Assembly (NCBI RefSeq): GCF_001375655.1
Contig: NZ_CTEN01000004.1
Coordinates: 310,001-374,000 of the forward strand
DNA length: 64,000 nucleotides
DNA from: Streptococcus varani
GTDB lineage: Bacteria; Bacillota; Bacilli; Lactobacillales; Streptococcaceae
Reading direction: 5' to 3'
In this document: positions 1 to 7,828 of the stretch, one piece after another
Layout: the number at the start of each line of letters is the position of its first letter
Numbering within the stretch: position 1 is the stretch's first letter
Translations under genes and position numbers: made by a program
Notes under the pieces: model-generated
Seen by the model: only the letters and a program-made list of their open reading frames with translations
Database searches by the model: none
Told to the model about the DNA's origin: nothing

Positions 1-305
1 GACGAAACTCCAGCCATCAAGATAAGACTTCCCACCAAAAAGTAGCTTTCTGCCTTCCATCTCTTCCAATAGAAAAAGACTGCAAGAACAAAGACGAAGC
101 CAAAAATGGAGACGACATTTCCCAACTTGGTCACTGTTGTCCAGAAACTAGTGCCCATTTGTGGCAAGTTTCCTCGAATAGCCATCTGGATAGTACGATC
201 AAATCCTACCAGATAATCCGGATAGAACTTAACAACATAGCCTAACATAACAAAAAAGAGGGCTGCATAAGAAGCATTTTTATAGTGTTTCAATGAATTT
301 TTCAT
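1..305 (-). CDS. PAP2-family phosphatase, N-terminal part (runs off window)
   Basis: An open frame on the minus strand starts at the ATG at 303-305 and runs off the left edge. I translated it by hand. It begins MKNSLKHYKNASYAALF and has two hydrophobic segments separated by a stretch containing GFDRTIQMAIRG and FWTTVTKLGN, as in PAP2-type membrane phosphatases (lipid phosphate or undecaprenyl pyrophosphate phosphatases). The catalytic histidine motifs would lie outside the window, so activity cannot be judged. It starts 20 bases after the ribU stop and is probably cotranscribed with ribU. The family call rests on the N-terminus only. Confidence 0.6.
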   Translation of the reverse strand, partial: MKNSLKHYKNASYAALFFVMLGYVVKFYPDYLVGFDRTIQMAIRGNLPQMGTSFWTTVTKLGNVVSIFGFVFVLAVFFYWKRWKAESYFLVGSLILMAGVS

Positions 306-325
306 GTTTCTAGCATAGCATATTT

Positions 326-898
326 TTATTGAAATTTCTTTAAAACAGGCTTCATTCCAACATAGACAAAGTAGAAAACAATCGAAAAAATGATCCCTTG
401 TATGAAATTAAATGGTAAGACCATACCAAAAAGATAATTGCCTACACCTAGTAGTTTACCAACATCAAAATTAGCGAAACTTGCATACATCGGCATGGCG
501 TAAACATAGTTGAGTACTAACATCCCTAAAGTTAAGCTAATTGTACCCAGCAAGCTTGCTAAAATATAGTTTTTAAAATTTTTATTTTTCTTCCAAATAA
601 CAGCCAAGGCCAAGATAAAGAAGGCGTAGGCGATGATATTCATGGGCATCCCAATCATAGTAGATGCTCCATTATTATTGAGAAGTACTTGCAAAAGTGA
701 GCGAATCAAAAGAATTGAAAATGCACTCTTTAAGTCCAAAATCACTAAACCAATCAAGATTGGTAGGATAGAAAAATCCAGTTTAAGGAAATCTGCACCT
801 GGTAAGATTTGAAACTGCACATACATTAATAAGAATGAAATAGCTGAAAGAATGGCAATGTAAGCCATCTTACGTGTGTTATTGTTTGTCTGCGACAT
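326..898 (-). CDS. ribU: Riboflavin ECF transporter substrate-binding subunit RibU
   Basis: This 190-residue protein has about six hydrophobic segments and the N-terminal pattern (NNTRKMAYIAILSAISFLLM) typical of S components of energy-coupling factor transporters. RibU binds riboflavin in the membrane and works with the shared EcfA/A'/T module, which is not in this window. The length is normal for Firmicutes RibU. A strong GGAGG ribosome binding site precedes the ATG. The assignment is supported by the FMN riboswitch directly upstream, which shuts off riboflavin uptake genes when FMN is plentiful. The PAP2 gene follows closely. Confidence 0.93.
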   Translation of the reverse strand: MSQTNNNTRKMAYIAILSAISFLLMYVQFQILPGADFLKLDFSILPILIGLVILDLKSAFSILLIRSLLQVLLNNNGASTMIGMPMNIIAYAFFILALAVIWKKNKNFKNYILASLLGTISLTLGMLVLNYVYAMPMYASFANFDVGKLLGVGNYLFGMVLPFNFIQGIIFSIVFYFVYVGMKPVLKKFQ

Positions 899-977
899 AA
901 AAAAATTCCTCCAATTTTTACAATTGAAAGAGTCCCAAAGAGTATTTAGATGCAGCTAAAAAAGCATAAAAACCCCT

Positions 978-1190
978 TCGTCTCCTCCCATCCAGACTTT
1001 ACTGTCGGTTGTGGAATTGCACCACATCAGCTTTCGCTCGCGGACTTCAAAGAATCTCTTTTTTTCTGTCACTTCCTTAGCTCGTCTTGGCATACTCTAG
1101 TATAGCCTACAACTCGCTGCCTCGTTTTAGAGAAAAAAAGTCTCCTTTATCACCGCCGGTCGGGAATCTCACCCTGCCCTGAAGACACCT
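978..1190 (-). promoter_or_regulatory. FMN riboswitch (RFN element) controlling ribU
   Basis: Read on the minus strand, the region contains the conserved RFN blocks in order: GGGCAGGGTGAGATTCCCGA then CCGGCGGTGAT near 1150-1182, a GCGAGC block near 1035, and CCGACAGTAAAGTCTGGATG near 989-1008, closing with GGGAGGAGACGAAGGGG. These are the hallmarks of the FMN aptamer. The distal half is about 80 bases from the ribU start, leaving room for a terminator/antiterminator or sequestering switch, which I did not resolve. Exact ends are approximate. Confidence 0.95.
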
Positions 1191-1192
1191 CT

Positions 1193-1221
1193 ATCATAAC
1201 AAAAAAACCTTGCAATTGCAA
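1193..1221 (-). promoter_or_regulatory. ribU promoter overlapping the trmL terminator
   Basis: On the minus strand a -35 TTGCAA (1216-1221) and a -10 TATGAT (1193-1198) are separated by exactly 17 bases, just upstream of the riboswitch. The -35 hexamer lies inside the palindromic stem of the trmL terminator. Promoter call is by consensus only. Confidence 0.55.
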
Positions 1222-1223
1222 GG
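1201..1223 (-). terminator. Intrinsic terminator of trmL
   Basis: The palindrome CCTTGCAATTGCAAGG (1208-1223) is followed on the minus strand by seven T residues (1201-1207). It lies 27 bases after the trmL stop codon. Confidence 0.75.
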
Positions 1224-1249
1224 CTAAAAGGCTGTTTTTGTTACTCTTT

Positions 1250-1798
1250 TCACATTAACTTGAGTTTATCTGTCTCATAGGTATGAACACGTTCCAAACC
1301 AGAAAAATTCTGCTGGCGTAGAGCTTCATAGATGACCATACAAACTGTATTGGAAACATTGAGGCTACGGACATGTTGATCATTCATCGGAATACGGATA
1401 GCTTTATCCGCATACTGCCGCATAAACTCTTCTGGTAAACCCGTATCCTCACGACCAAAGATGAAATAGTGAAGCTTGTCATCATCATATTTTACATCTG
1501 AATAGGTCTCTTCAGCAAATTTTGAAACTAGATGCACACAAGCATTTTGTACTTTTTCTATAAACTCATTTAGATTCTCATAAAAACGAACGTCCAACTT
1601 ATCCCAATAATCCAATCCAGCCCGCTTCATCTTACGATCATCAATCGGAAAGCCCATAGGCTTGATGATATGGAGCGGAGCATTTGTTGCAGCACACGTA
1701 CGAGCAATGTTGCCCGTATTCTGTGGAATTTGTGGTTCAAATAAGACCACGTGGTTGCGAGATTTTTCTTCTTGGTAGGATAATTCTTCAATATTCAT
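1250..1798 (-). CDS. trmL: tRNA (cytidine(34)-2'-O)-methyltransferase TrmL
   Basis: SpoU-family SPOUT methyltransferase that 2'-O-methylates the wobble base of tRNA-Leu isoacceptors using SAM. Family motifs are visible: [20 protein letters not shown] near the start, [20 protein letters not shown] in the middle, [11 protein letters not shown], and the C-terminal knot segment [17 protein letters not shown]. The open frame extends upstream to 1891, but I place the start at the ATG at 1796-1798 because GGAG sits six bases before it and the 182-residue product fits the family. The upstream extension would overlap a terminator-shaped hairpin. The gene stands alone. Confidence 0.9.
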   Translation of the reverse strand: MNIEELSYQEEKSRNHVVLFEPQIPQNTGNIARTCAATNAPLHIIKPMGFPIDDRKMKRAGLDYWDKLDVRFYENLNEFIEKVQNACVHLVSKFAEETYSDVKYDDDKLHYFIFGREDTGLPEEFMRQYADKAIRIPMNDQHVRSLNVSNTVCMVIYEALRQQNFSGLERVHTYETDKLKLM

Positions 1799-1829
1799 CA
1801 GTTGCTCCATACTATTCGGTGAATGTGAC

Positions 1830-1895
1830 AAAAAAAATGCCATACTGCCCGGAGTCAAGCTCAGCAAACAGTATGGTGAATGAAAACTCATTCAC
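1830..1895 (-). promoter_or_regulatory. Attenuator-like leader upstream of trmL
   Basis: On the minus strand the leader first holds a perfect 8-bp inverted repeat GTGAATGA/TCATTCAC with a 4-base loop (1876-1895). An 8-bp stem CCATACTG/CAGTATGG (1840-1847 with 1869-1876) follows, then CA and eight T residues (1830-1837). This is the form of an intrinsic terminator, and it lies 30 bases before the trmL ATG. No gene precedes it on this strand, so it may be an attenuator or may end a short leader RNA. No ligand or tRNA-binding motif was recognised. Confidence 0.55.
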
Positions 1896-1941
1896 TTAAA
1901 TCACAACAGGTTTGATTTAAATAAATGAATATTACATGAAT

Positions 1942-1969
1942 AGTATAACACAAAATCAGCTCAAATCAA
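1942..1969 (-). promoter_or_regulatory. Probable trmL promoter
   Basis: Minus-strand -35 TTGATT (1964-1969) and -10 TATACT (1942-1947) are spaced by 16 bases. This gives a leader of about 135 nt before the trmL start, containing the hairpins at 1830-1895. Confidence 0.55.
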
Positions 1970-2014
1970 GCATAACGGCTATTTTTTTATGATTTTTTTA
2001 AGCAAAATTTTGAC

Positions 2015-2291
2015 CGCATGTTGTCAAGTCAAGTGCAACAAGTTGATTGATAACTAGAGATCCAGAGGTTAAGCTATTTGGGCTATCCCAAATAGGAATT
2101 TTGAAGATTGGTATTGAAGAAGTCGTCTCGGGCGCTCATTGATGGCTGTGATATAGTTGTCAAGTTCTTCAGAGGTTAGTGAATTAAAAGAGTTTCCTTT
2201 AGGGATATATTCTCTGAGGAGACCATTGAAGTTCTCATTTGTACCTCTCTCATGTGAAGAATATGGATGTGCAAAGTAAACATCAACAGCT
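2015..2291 (-). mobile_element. IS30-family element, 3' remnant
   Basis: This segment is essentially identical to 51076-51351, the end of the IS30-family element in the PTS operon. It includes the terminal repeat beginning CGCATGTTGTCAAG and the transposase C-terminus (VDVYFAHPYSSHERGTNENF to the stop at 2069). Identity ends at 2291, where unrelated sequence leading into a second IS30-family element begins. The N-terminal two thirds of the transposase is missing. Any open frame reading through the junction is a chimera. Confidence 0.85.
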
Positions 2292-2297
2292 GAGGGT

Positions 2298-3345
2298 ATG
2301 AAAAAAAATCTCAAAGAGATATACTTGTAGTTCACCACAAACACAAGATAGGACACTTTGAGATGCAAGAACATTATACCCCAAAAGGAAAACATTTGAC
2401 AATAGCTGAGCGATACTTCATCGAGAAATGGAAATCAGAAGGGAAGTCTAATAGAACCATTGCTGGCTTGTTAGGGAAAGCACCTCAAACCATTCATAAC
2501 GAAGTCAAGCGTGGACTTGTCAGACAACAAATTCGTAGAGGTAAATTTGAAATGGTTTATCAAGCGGACTACGCTCAAGATAGCTACGAGATGAAAAGGA
2601 GGAAATCTGTTCGTTCTGTCGGTTTGGATAAAGATACGAAAGATAAAATCCTACATTATATGAAACAGAACTTCTCTCCAGAAATGATGGTAAAAACAAA
2701 AGGTGTAGCTGTTCCTATCTCAACTATCTATTACTGGATTCATCAAGGACACCTTGGCATTGATTCTGATTGGATGTTGTATCCAAGGAAAAAGAGAGGA
2801 AAACGAAAGAAGGCTAGTCCACGTTTTAAACCTGTTGGTCAATCCATTGAAGAACGACCTGATGCTATCAATCGTAGACTTGAAAATGGGCATTATGAAA
2901 TTGATACTGTCATTCTGACAAGAGCTAAAAACGAATGTCTACTGACACTAACAGACCGTCGTAGTCGTCATCAGATCATCAGACTCATTCCGGATAAATC
3001 TGCCCGATTGGTGAATCAGGCCTTAGAAAGTATATTAGAGAAAGATACGATTTACTCTATTACTGCAGATAATGGTACAGAGTTTAATAGATTGTCATTA
3101 GTGTTTCCTGAAGAAAACATCTACTACGCACATCCCTACGCTTCTTGGGAAAGAGGAACGAATGAGAACCACAACAGACTTATCAGAAGATGGTTACCAA
3201 AAGGAACAAAGAAAACGACCCTAAAACAGGTCGCATTCATTGAAAATTGGATAAATAATTATCCCAAGAAAATATTAAACTACAAATCTCCTAGAGAGTT
3301 TTTAAAGACTGGCTAACTTGGACTTGAAATTTGGCAATATATTTG
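2298..3345 (+). mobile_element. Second IS30-family insertion sequence (IS1239-like)
   Basis: An IS of about 1.05 kb with one intact transposase gene. Ends are approximate: weakly matching inverted termini are seen near 2300 (AAATCTCAAAG) and near 3320-3343 (reverse complement GCCAAATTTCAAG). The left end abuts the truncated IS30-family remnant, suggesting insertion into or next to that copy followed by deletion. I could not identify a target duplication. The IS1239-like label is from memory of family members, not from a search. Confidence 0.7.
2363..3316 (+). CDS. IS30-family transposase, apparently intact
   Basis: 317-residue DDE transposase. The N-terminal HTH region reads HLTIAERYFIEKWKSEGKSN with GKAPQTIHNEVKRG. 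The catalytic region has HYEIDTVI (first Asp), ITADNGTEF (second Asp) and HPYASWERGTNENHNRLIRR (Glu), the standard IS30 spacing. No frameshift or stop is seen, so it is the only complete transposase in the window. It differs clearly in sequence from the IS30-family copies at 2.0 and 51 kb. Confidence 0.9.
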   Translation: MQEHYTPKGKHLTIAERYFIEKWKSEGKSNRTIAGLLGKAPQTIHNEVKRGLVRQQIRRGKFEMVYQADYAQDSYEMKRRKSVRSVGLDKDTKDKILHYMKQNFSPEMMVKTKGVAVPISTIYYWIHQGHLGIDSDWMLYPRKKRGKRKKASPRFKPVGQSIEERPDAINRRLENGHYEIDTVILTRAKNECLLTLTDRRSRHQIIRLIPDKSARLVNQALESILEKDTIYSITADNGTEFNRLSLVFPEENIYYAHPYASWERGTNENHNRLIRRWLPKGTKKTTLKQVAFIENWINNYPKKILNYKSPREFLKTG

Positions 3346-3415
3346 GTTGCAGCTTCTTTTTAGTTTTATCTTCTTATTATTAGTTTTTAAAAAGAAAATA
3401 TATTTTAGGTCAGAT

Positions 3416-3437
3416 AAAAAGAGAGGAAATTCCTCTC
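3416..3437 (-). terminator. Terminator downstream of hpf
   Basis: Stem GAGAGGAA/TTCCTCTC (3421-3437) with a run of A on the plus strand at 3416-3420, which reads as T on the minus strand. It lies just after the hpf stop and could also stop plus-strand transcripts leaving the IS. Confidence 0.7.
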
Positions 3438-3446
3438 TTTAGCATA

Positions 3447-3986
3447 CTAACGAACTTCTAACAAGCCAAGGTCACCCTCTTCACGTTTATAAAGCACATT
3501 TGTGGTTCCGTCTTTAGCATCTGTGTAGATAAAGAAGTCATGGCCAAGGAGTTCCAATTGAAGAACAGCTTCTTCCAAATCCATTGGTTTTAAATCAACT
3601 TGTTTTGTACGAACTACTTTTACTTCCTCTTCAACTTCTTCTACTAAGTCAGCTGTGAAGATTTGTCCAACCGGAACTTTTTGACGGTGTTTCTTTTCAA
3701 TTTTGGTTTTGTTGCGTCGAATTTGGCGTTCAATCTTGTCTACGACTAAGTCAATGGAGCCATACATATCTTGAGAAACATCTTCTGCACGGAGTGTTAT
3801 AGAACCCAAAGGAATAGTTACTTCAACTTTTGCGGTTTTTTCACGATAGACTTTCAAGTTTACTTTTGCATTCAGTTCTTGTTCTTCATTAAAGTATTTT
3901 TCAATCTTGGTAACCTTATCTTCAACATAAGAACGGAGAGCATCAGTCACTTCGAGGTTTTCTCCACGAATACTAAATTTAATCAT
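3447..3986 (-). CDS. hpf: Ribosome hibernation-promoting factor, long form
   Basis: 179 residues. The N-terminal HPF/RaiA domain (IKFSIRGENLEVTDALRSYVEDKV to about residue 105) binds the 30S decoding region. The C-terminal domain (PMDLEEAVLQLELLGHDFFIYTDA to the end) mediates dimerisation of ribosomes into 100S particles. Full-length long HPF is typical of Firmicutes. It sits downstream of comFA-comFC as in other streptococci but has its own promoter. The start is fixed by an AAGAGG ribosome binding site. Confidence 0.95.
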   Translation of the reverse strand: MIKFSIRGENLEVTDALRSYVEDKVTKIEKYFNEEQELNAKVNLKVYREKTAKVEVTIPLGSITLRAEDVSQDMYGSIDLVVDKIERQIRRNKTKIEKKHRQKVPVGQIFTADLVEEVEEEVKVVRTKQVDLKPMDLEEAVLQLELLGHDFFIYTDAKDGTTNVLYKREEGDLGLLEVR

Positions 3987-4027
3987 AATAAGTACCTCTT
4001 TCTTGGCTTTCGCCTTTGTTCACTATT

Positions 4028-4055
4028 ATTATACCATTTAAAACTTTTTTTGCAA
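4028..4055 (-). promoter_or_regulatory. hpf promoter
   Basis: Minus-strand TTGCAA (4050-4055) and TATAAT (4028-4033) with a 16-base spacer, about 42 bases before the hpf start and within the comFC-hpf gap. Confidence 0.65.
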
Positions 4056-4063
4056 CCGTTTTC

Positions 4064-4729
4064 TCACCTTGGAATTGAAAAAGTCTTGATTGTTTTCGCA
4101 CCATTTTTCATTAAAAGCGCTTTAGCAAGCTGAATTGTGGCTCCTGTGGTATAAATATCATCAACTAAAATTATTTTTTCTGGGACAAGATTTTTTTCTT
4201 CAATATAGAAAGATTGGATGGTTCTTAGTCGATCCTTTCTACTTTTTTCAGATTGTTTCTGAGCATGATGTTTCTTCAAAATAGGCTGATAGTCCACACT
4301 TGCTGCTTCCAAAATACCTGTGACTTGGTTAAAGCCACGCTCCTCATACCTCTTATCGCTAATAGGTATTGGAACAACGATATAATTCTTATATTCCAGT
4401 AAAGCTAGTCTAACATCTTTAGCAAAAACTTTCCTTAAACAATAGTCGCCATAAAACTTATATTGACTAAAATAATCCATCATTTTCTCATTGTAATGAT
4501 AGAGTGCTAGATGATCTGTTTCTTTCCCTTTCTTTCTCCAGTAAGCACAGTCTGAACAGTTTTCTTCTTGAATTTTTTTGCAACAAAATGGACAAACGCC
4601 ATCAGATATTGGTTCAAATTGTGACTGACAGTATTGACAAAGACTTGTCTTTCTTTATCTAATAAGAAAAATTTCTGTAAAAAGTTGTTTTTCTTGGCTT
4701 GCTTCCTGGCACAGTAAACACTTATTCAT
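4064..4729 (-). pseudogene. comFC: comFC, late competence protein, interrupted by an in-frame TAA
   Basis: ComFC is a phosphoribosyltransferase-like protein needed with the ComFA ATPase for uptake of single-stranded DNA. The frame opens at the ATG at 4727-4729, overlapping the end of comFA by 8 bases, behind an AAGGAGG site. It reads MNKCLLCQEASQEKQLFTEI and reaches TAA at 4655-4657 (codon 25). The same frame then continues to 4064: zinc-finger cysteines (SLCQYC, CPFCC, ENCSDC), the RYKF-type segment (QYKFYGDYCLRKVF) and the PRPP-binding motif IILVDDIYTTGAT. There is no frameshift, only one stop codon, which aligns with an ordinary residue in relatives. A restart at MMDYFSQYKF (4483) would lack the zinc fingers and has no clear ribosome binding site. 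A sequencing error would also explain this. Confidence 0.85.
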
Positions 4730-6011
4730 AGCCTGCCTCCTTGTTCATATCTTTTATTTCTGCAATAGCCTTTTCTATGGCACGATTAGTCCCTTCTATA
4801 AAGAAGAGTAAATCTCCTGTCGGACGATCCATGCTGCGTCCTACTCGACCTCCAATCTGTACAAGAGAGGAACTCGTATAAAGTCGATGATTGGCCTGAA
4901 CTACCATAACATCCACACAAGGAAATGTGACTCCCCGTTCTAATATAGTAGTAGAAACTAGAATTGTAATCTCTTTATCACGAAATCCTTGAACAACTTC
5001 AAGTCTATTTTCTATTTGACTGGAGACAAAACCAATCTTCTCATGGGGGAACAGTTTTTCAAGAACTGCTGTGAGTTTTTGCCCTGTTTTAATTTCAGGT
5101 GCGAATAACAAGAGCGGATACCCTGTTTTTCTTTGCTCTGCTATTCGATTTTTAAATGCTTTTGGCAATTGATTCTTTGCCAACTGTTTGTCAAATCCCT
5201 GCAACCAAATTTTTTGAGGTACAACCAGGGGATTGCCATGGAAACGTCTTGGCAAACTTAATCGTTGTAATTCTCCTCTTTTGACTTTTTTGTCTAATTC
5301 ATCCGTAGAGGTAGCTGTCAAAAAAAGCTGCAGACCATCTTCTTTCGTAGATTGCTCTACCGCATGATAAAGCATGGGGTTATCTGCATAAGGAAAAGCA
5401 TCCACTTCATCTATGATAAGTAGGTCAAAAGCTCTGTAAAATTTTAGTAACTGATGAGTGGTGGCAATCACTAAAGGTGTCCTGAAATAGGCTTCTGATT
5501 CGCCATGCAAGAGGGCTATCGGACAAGCAAAATCATGGATGAGGCGCTTGTGCAATTCAATACAGACATCGATTCGTGGAGTCGCAATACAAACCGAACC
5601 TCCTGCATCAATTACCTTAGCGACCACAGCATAGATCATCTCTGTTTTCCCAGCGCCTGTTACCGCATGGACCAAACTCGGTTTTCGATCATCGACAGCC
5701 TGATAAAGGGCTTGTGAGATTTTTTCTTGAAAGGGTGTCAGTTGTCCTTGCCACTTGAGAGACTGTTGCTGCGGAAAGCCCTTTTGAGGGAAATAATACA
5801 TGCCCTCATCTGATCGAACCCGCCCCAGAAGAATGCATGCCCTACAATAGAAAGAACCATTTGGTAATTGATGCTCTTCGGAATAGTTGCTGGCACATCG
5901 AGGACAGGCTTTTTTCGTTTTAATAGGAAGAACTGTTGCTAATTGACGTTCTTCTTGACTTAATTGATACTTCGTAAAGCTTCTTCCATAATAGTTATCT
6001 AAATCATTCAT
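4722..6011 (-). CDS. comFA: Late competence DNA-uptake helicase/translocase ComFA
   Basis: 429-residue superfamily 2 ATPase that helps pull single-stranded DNA through the ComEC channel during transformation. Visible features: an N-terminal four-cysteine zinc finger (CPRC...YCRAC, residues about 36-59), Walker A GAGKTE, DEVD-type box (LLIIDEVDAFPY), motif III (FLTATS) and the C-terminal helicase motifs (ILERGVTFPCVDV, QIGGRVGRSMDRPTGD). I start at the ATG at 6009-6011, which aligns with other ComFA N-termini; a GTG lies directly before it. A ComX box sits 8 bases upstream. It overlaps comFC, which is broken here. Confidence 0.93.
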   Translation of the reverse strand: MNDLDNYYGRSFTKYQLSQEERQLATVLPIKTKKACPRCASNYSEEHQLPNGSFYCRACILLGRVRSDEGMYYFPQKGFPQQQSLKWQGQLTPFQEKISQALYQAVDDRKPSLVHAVTGAGKTEMIYAVVAKVIDAGGSVCIATPRIDVCIELHKRLIHDFACPIALLHGESEAYFRTPLVIATTHQLLKFYRAFDLLIIDEVDAFPYADNPMLYHAVEQSTKEDGLQLFLTATSTDELDKKVKRGELQRLSLPRRFHGNPLVVPQKIWLQGFDKQLAKNQLPKAFKNRIAEQRKTGYPLLLFAPEIKTGQKLTAVLEKLFPHEKIGFVSSQIENRLEVVQGFRDKEITILVSTTILERGVTFPCVDVMVVQANHRLYTSSSLVQIGGRVGRSMDRPTGDLLFFIEGTNRAIEKAIAEIKDMNKEAGYE

Positions 6012-6019
6012 CACTTATT

Positions 6020-6027
6020 TATTCGTA
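6020..6027 (-). promoter_or_regulatory. ComX (SigX) box of the comFA operon
   Basis: On the minus strand the sequence TTTTTACGAATA contains the exact combox core TACGAATA (6020-6027) with its usual upstream T-run. This is the recognition site of the competence sigma factor. Only 8 bases separate the box from the comFA ATG, which would make the mRNA nearly leaderless. Confidence 0.9.
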
Positions 6028-6067
6028 AAAACTTGCTAGGTTAGCAAAAAATTAGTAGAATCAAGCT

Positions 6068-6700
6068 ATGAAAGAATTTGTTACCATAAAAGAAGACGGA
6101 ATCGTCGAACAAGAAATCAAAAAATCTCGCTTTATCTGCCATCTCAAGCGCGTAAAAACCGAAGAGGAAGCTAGAAACTTTATCAATTCTATCAAAAAGG
6201 AGCATTACAAAGCCAACCACAACTGTTCTGCTTTTATTTTGGGCGAAAACTCTGAAATCAAACGGTCATCCGATGATGGTGAACCTTCTGGTACTGCTGG
6301 TGTTCCTATGTTGACTGTTTTGGAAAATCACAACTTAACTGATACTGTCGCAGTCGTCACCCGCTATTTTGGTGGAATCAAATTGGGGGCTGGCGGTCTG
6401 ATTCGTGCTTATGCCGGTAGTGTCGCTCACGCCATAGAAGAAATTGGCAAATTATTGGTCAAGGAACAGCAAGGCATTTCTGTCAAACTGTCCTACGCTC
6501 AGTATCAGGAATTTGCCAACTGGCGCAGCAAACATGACTTGGAAGAATATGGTACTGAGTTTTTAGCTGACATAATGACCAACATCTATGCTGATAAGGA
6601 AAATGTTAACCGTCTACTACAGGATTTGGAGGACTATTACAGTGGCAAGGTAACGGCTAAGCAGTCTGATGTACGCATAATTGAGTTGAATTTGCATTAA
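6068..6700 (+). CDS. yvyE: IMPACT/YigZ-family protein (YvyE)
   Basis: 210 residues. The N-terminal UPF0029/IMPACT domain contains the signature [18 protein letters not shown] (about residues 72-89) and [17 protein letters not shown]; a ferredoxin-like C-terminal DUF1949 domain follows. The family is widely conserved and eukaryotic IMPACT affects translation control, but the bacterial function is not settled. It is divergent from comFA, as in other streptococci, sharing a 53-base intergenic region that also holds a TTGCTA/TAGCAA inverted repeat at 6033-6047. Confidence 0.9.
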   Translation: MKEFVTIKEDGIVEQEIKKSRFICHLKRVKTEEEARNFINSIKKEHYKANHNCSAFILGENSEIKRSSDDGEPSGTAGVPMLTVLENHNLTDTVAVVTRYFGGIKLGAGGLIRAYAGSVAHAIEEIGKLLVKEQQGISVKLSYAQYQEFANWRSKHDLEEYGTEFLADIMTNIYADKENVNRLLQDLEDYYSGKVTAKQSDVRIIELNLH

Positions 6701-6705
6701 AAAAG

Positions 6706-6728
6706 CCTATCGTTTCGATAGGTTTTAT
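6706..6728 (+). terminator. Terminator of yvyE
   Basis: Stem CCTATCG/CGATAGG (6706-6712, 6716-6722) with a TTT loop followed by TTTTATAT, six bases after the yvyE stop. Confidence 0.8.
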
Positions 6729-6732
6729 ATAT

Positions 6733-6761
6733 TTTACAAAGGAGAGGCTGCGCGTTATACT
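6733..6761 (+). promoter_or_regulatory. cysK promoter
   Basis: -35 TTTACA (6733-6738), 17-base spacer, -10 TATACT (6756-6761). The cysK start follows 28 bases later behind GGAGGTG. Confidence 0.7.
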
Positions 6762-6788
6762 AATAGAAAGAAAACATGGAGGTGCCTC

Positions 6789-7712
6789 ATGGCCATTTAT
6801 CAAAATATTACTGAATTGGTTGGAAATACGCCTATCGTCAAATTAAACCGAATTGTACCTGAGGGAGCTGCTGACGTTTATGTGAAGTTAGAAGCATTCA
6901 ACCCTGGTTCGTCTGTCAAAGACAGGATTGCCTTGGCTATGATTGAAGCGGCTGAAGCGGCTGGTACTATTAAGCCAGGTGACACCATTGTGGAGCCAAC
7001 CAGCGGAAATACTGGAATCGGCTTGGCATGGGTTGGCTCAGCTAAGGGCTATAAGGTCATCATTGTTATGCCAGAAACTATGTCCATCGAACGTCGTAAA
7101 ATTATTCAAGCCTATGGAGCAGAGTTAGTATTGACACCTGGTTCAGAAGGGATGAAGGGGGCCATTGCCAAGGCAGAAGAGATTGTGGCTGAGAGAGGCG
7201 CTTTCTTGCCACTCCAATTTAACAATCCTGCCAATCCAGCTATTCATGAATCAACAACTGGTGTAGAAATTGTGAATGCCTTTGGTCCAACTGGCTTGGA
7301 TGCTTTTGTTTCGGGTGTTGGAACAGGCGGAACTGTCTCAGGAGTTTCTCATACATTGAAAAAAGCAAATTCAGCGATAAAAATCTATGCGGTAGAAGCT
7401 GATGAGTCTGCTATTCTTTCTGGTGAGAAACCTGGCCCTCATAAAATTCAAGGAATCTCAGCAGGTTTTATTCCTGAAACCTTGGATACAAAATCGTATG
7501 ATGGAATTGTTCGAGTAAGCAGTGACGATGCTATTTTAACAGGACGTAGCATCGGTGCTAAAGAAGGTTTCTTGGTAGGGATTTCTTCAGGGGCAGCCAT
7601 CCATGAAGCAATTGAGGTAGCTAAAGAATTGGGAGCTGGCAAAAAAGTATTGGCCATTTTGCCAGACAATGGTGAGCGTTACCTGTCCACAGCACTCTAT
7701 GATTTTGAATAA
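6789..7712 (+). CDS. cysK: Cysteine synthase A (O-acetylserine sulfhydrylase)
   Basis: 307-residue PLP enzyme that makes L-cysteine from O-acetylserine and sulfide in the cytoplasm. The PLP lysine lies in [12 protein letters not shown] (about residue 45), the substrate loop is [12 protein letters not shown], and the phosphate-binding glycines are [10 protein letters not shown]. The C-terminus has the ISSGAA and [11 protein letters not shown] motifs. Length and motifs are full. It has its own promoter and terminator. GGAGGTG precedes the ATG. Confidence 0.95.
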   Translation: MAIYQNITELVGNTPIVKLNRIVPEGAADVYVKLEAFNPGSSVKDRIALAMIEAAEAAGTIKPGDTIVEPTSGNTGIGLAWVGSAKGYKVIIVMPETMSIERRKIIQAYGAELVLTPGSEGMKGAIAKAEEIVAERGAFLPLQFNNPANPAIHESTTGVEIVNAFGPTGLDAFVSGVGTGGTVSGVSHTLKKANSAIKIYAVEADESAILSGEKPGPHKIQGISAGFIPETLDTKSYDGIVRVSSDDAILTGRSIGAKEGFLVGISSGAAIHEAIEVAKELGAGKKVLAILPDNGERYLSTALYDFE

Positions 7713-7726
7713 ATACTATAAAATAA

Positions 7727-7757
7727 GGCTCTCCGAAAAATTGGAGAGCCTCTTTTG
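7727..7757 (+). terminator. Terminator of cysK
   Basis: Perfect 8-bp stem GGCTCTCC/GGAGAGCC (7727-7734, 7743-7750) followed by TCTTTTG. Confidence 0.85.
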
Positions 7758-7828
7758 TATGCCACATACACAAAGAAAACCAACGATAGAAGCAGTAAAG
7801 CAGGCATGCCTATGGTAGACCAGGAACT

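Noticed and set aside
1799..1891. Longer N-terminus for TrmL starting at 1891
   Set aside because: The extra 31 codons overlap a terminator-like hairpin, are not family-like, and a GGAG site points to the ATG at 1798.
2069..2395. 108-codon open frame joining two IS elements
   Set aside because: It is a read-through from the left end of the second element into the C-terminus of the older transposase; not a gene.
4064..4483. 139-codon ComFC starting at 4483 as a complete gene
   Set aside because: Family members are about 220 residues with N-terminal zinc fingers; the upstream part is present in the same frame behind a stop codon.
6721..6788. T-box or S-box upstream of cysK
   Set aside because: The leader is too short and lacks the AGGGTGGNACCGCG or SAM-aptamer core; a plain promoter explains the region.
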